Positions 5,435-6,525 of a stretch of DNA of 6,525 bases are shown here, in pieces (positions within the stretch are counted from its first letter, which is position 1; every line of letters begins with the position of its first letter). A program made the position numbers and the translations under genes. The notes under the pieces were generated by a model. That model saw only the letters and a program-made list of their open reading frames with translations, was not told the DNA's origin and did no database searches. The stretch comes from CAYSAA01 sp964428905 (GTDB lineage Bacteria > Atribacterota > Phoenicimicrobiia > Phoenicimicrobiales > Stramentimicrobiaceae): assembly GCA_964428905.1 (NCBI GenBank), contig CAYSAA010000105.1, forward strand, positions 1 to 6,525, read 5' to 3'.

Positions 5435-6090
5435 CAAATAAAATTAATGATCTCTTGTAGTGATTTTTTATCAATTCTAGGTATGGCAGCATTTTTATCG
5501 GGATATCCAACTACCATGATTAAAAAAAGCTTTTCATTAGAAGGACGAGATAAAATCTGATTAATAAAACCCACTTTACTGGGTGTATAGGTTAAGCAAG
5601 TTAATCCTGCATGGTGTAATGCTGATAGAAGTAGGCCAGTAGATATTCCTACAGATTCATTAACATAATAATGACTTCTTTTATTTCCATCTGGCAAAAA
5701 ACTATAACGCTGAGCAAAAATAACAATAAGATAAGGTGCTACTTCTAAAAAAGGCTTGTTTTCATTAGTCCCTAAAGGCTTCAAATCTTCTAGCCAATTT
5801 GGGTTGGTTTTGTTATGATAAAATTCCCTCTCTGCCTTTTCAGCTTCTTGACGAATCTGCTTTTTAATTTTTGGATCGCCTACAACTACAAAAGTCCAGG
5901 GCTGCATATTGGCTCCACTGGGCGCTGTTCCTGCTGTGCGGATACAATTGTCTATCACTTTACGTGGTACTGGTCGATCTGAAAATTGACGGACTGATCT
6001 TCTCTTTTTCATTTCTAAATAAAATTCTTCTGAGCGTTTCTCCATCTCTACGGTTGAATATTCATCAAAATAAAAATCTATGTTTTCCAT
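5434..6090 (-). CDS. Nitroreductase-family flavoprotein, iodotyrosine-deiodinase (IYD) type
   Basis: The 218-residue protein belongs to the FMN-dependent nitroreductase fold, in the IYD subgroup. RRSVRQFSDRPVP (residues 30-42) is the phosphate-binding start and APSGANMQPW (56-65) the second FMN segment. HYYVNESVGIS (140-150), a TYTPS segment (167-171), RPSNE (182-186) and GYP (195-197) follow in IYD order. The lid between them carries Glu87, Tyr91 and Lys112 with the same spacing as human IYD Glu157, Tyr161 and Lys182, the residues that bind the halotyrosine zwitterion. Reductive dehalogenation of halotyrosines, or reduction of related phenols, is the best prediction; the natural bacterial substrate is unknown. 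ATG 6090 is preferred because GGAAGG sits 8 nt upstream; the in-frame GTG at 6099 would abut that site. It appears to be a single-gene unit. Confidence 0.88.
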   Translation of the reverse strand: MENIDFYFDEYSTVEMEKRSEEFYLEMKKRRSVRQFSDRPVPRKVIDNCIRTAGTAPSGANMQPWTFVVVGDPKIKKQIRQEAEKAEREFYHNKTNPNWLEDLKPLGTNENKPFLEVAPYLIVIFAQRYSFLPDGNKRSHYYVNESVGISTGLLLSALHHAGLTCLTYTPSKVGFINQILSRPSNEKLFLIMVVGYPDKNAAIPRIDKKSLQEIINFI

Positions 6091-6099
6091 AAGTATCAC

Positions 6100-6406
6100 C
6101 TTCCAAATTTGAAATCAGCTTGAAGTTATCTTGTATATAATAAGTTTAAATTTTACTAATTAATCACATGTCAAATGCAAGACCTAATTGTTTTCTTAAG
6201 ATAGAATATTATAAATTATCCATTGCGTATTTTAATATCACAAGTGTTCCCATGGCCATATGTTATGATTCTGGCATAAAGAAAGTTGTTTAACTATCCT
6301 GACTGATCAGATGATTGTATAATTAAAATGTTATTTTTCAATGATATACCCCACTATTGACACAACCTATCAATCCTTTTAGATATATGGAACCGTAGGT
6401 TTTTTT
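6100..6406. other. Gap upstream of the nitroreductase gene
   Basis: No gene is seen on either strand. Besides the tentative promoter it holds an 8-bp CTGATCAG palindrome (near 6303) and AT-rich spacer. I find no hairpin with a T-run for the gene ending at 6407. Confidence 0.5.
6137..6174 (-). promoter_or_regulatory. Tentative promoter region of the nitroreductase gene
   Basis: The minus strand has a perfect TTGACA (6169-6174) and a TATTAT (6137-6142), but they are 26 bp apart, too far for one sigma-70 promoter. TATTAT with the weak TGATTA 18 bp upstream is an alternative. Only the general location is supported. Confidence 0.25.
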
Positions 6407-6525
6407 TCATTTATTAAAAATTCCTGAAAATATTTTCAGCTTATACCGGCCATCTTCCAAAAGATATTTATCGTAGAGATGATTCATATTGGTTTGATTT
6501 ATAGTTAAATTGTTTTCTTTAAAAA
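6407..6525 (-). CDS. C-terminal end of an unidentified protein (5' part outside window)
   Basis: A minus-strand frame is open from the right window edge for 38 codons to TGA (6407-6409). It reads FKENNLTINQTNMN, then HLYDKYLLEDGRYK, then LKIFSGIFNK. The charged and aromatic mix, with the steady pattern in LYDKYLLEDGRYKLKIFSGI, looks like a genuine protein end, and the codons agree with the AT-rich style of the neighbours. I do not recognise the family. Most of the gene lies beyond the window, so function cannot be assigned. It would be the next gene upstream of the nitroreductase in the same direction, about 320 bp away, so they are probably separately transcribed. Confidence 0.5.
   Translation of the reverse strand, partial: FKENNLTINQTNMNHLYDKYLLEDGRYKLKIFSGIFNK

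Noticed and set aside
6091..6099. GTG at 6099 as the nitroreductase start
   Set aside because: It would sit directly against the GGAAGG ribosome site, while ATG 6090 has proper 8-nt spacing.
6424..6439. Perfect 16-bp palindrome CTGAAAATATTTTCAG that looks like an operator
   Set aside because: It lies inside the protein-like frame ending at 6407, in codons for LKIFSG, so coding is the simpler explanation.

Overview
The window is AT-rich bacterial chromosome with every recognisable intact gene on the minus strand. Genes are separated by 250-470 bp gaps that hold decayed sequence, hairpins and transposase remains rather than being packed into operons. An anaerobic, low-GC bacterium is suggested by the flavin and metallo-hydrolase enzymes, a lipoprotein with an InlB-type repeat plus a beta-helix, and REP-associated (IS200-like) transposase debris. 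Lineages such as Atribacterota/JS1, Aerophobetes-like candidate phyla, Dehalococcoidia or Clostridia would fit; nothing here decides between them.

Layout from left to right. 1-684: most of a metallo-beta-lactamase-fold hydrolase (COG1237 type, TTG start), cut by the window edge. 685-1149: gap with a possible gene-tail remnant, an inverted repeat and the first copy of a ~50-bp structured repeat. 1150-1848: flavodoxin-fold NAD(P)H-dependent FMN reductase with a cysteine cluster, with its own promoter. 1940-1991: second copy of the repeat. 2022-2270: C-terminal remains of a REP-associated tyrosine transposase, split by a nonsense codon. 2281-3333: surface lipoprotein (InlB-like repeat, then parallel beta-helix). 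3584-4141: stand-alone LigD 3'-phosphoesterase domain with all its catalytic residues and an extended -10 promoter. 4459-5097: nuclease-like protein whose expected catalytic lysine is glutamate. 5322-5372: an 11-bp-stem hairpin. 5434-6090: nitroreductase of the iodotyrosine-deiodinase type with the Glu-Tyr-Lys halotyrosine-binding set. 6407-6525: C-terminal end of an unidentified protein running off the right edge.

The genes do not form an obvious pathway. Three are redox or hydrolase enzymes of small-molecule metabolism (MBL hydrolase, FMN reductase, IYD-type nitroreductase), one belongs to DNA-end processing, one is a surface protein and one is a possible inactive nuclease. The common thread is the gaps: the ~50-bp repeat, the transposase relic and several GGGGTC-headed motifs suggest that REP-type elements repeatedly landed at gene ends. 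I did not find a convincing new multi-gene system. The most checkable novelties are the repeat family beside its apparent transposase, the Lys-to-Glu nuclease-like protein and the IYD-type enzyme.
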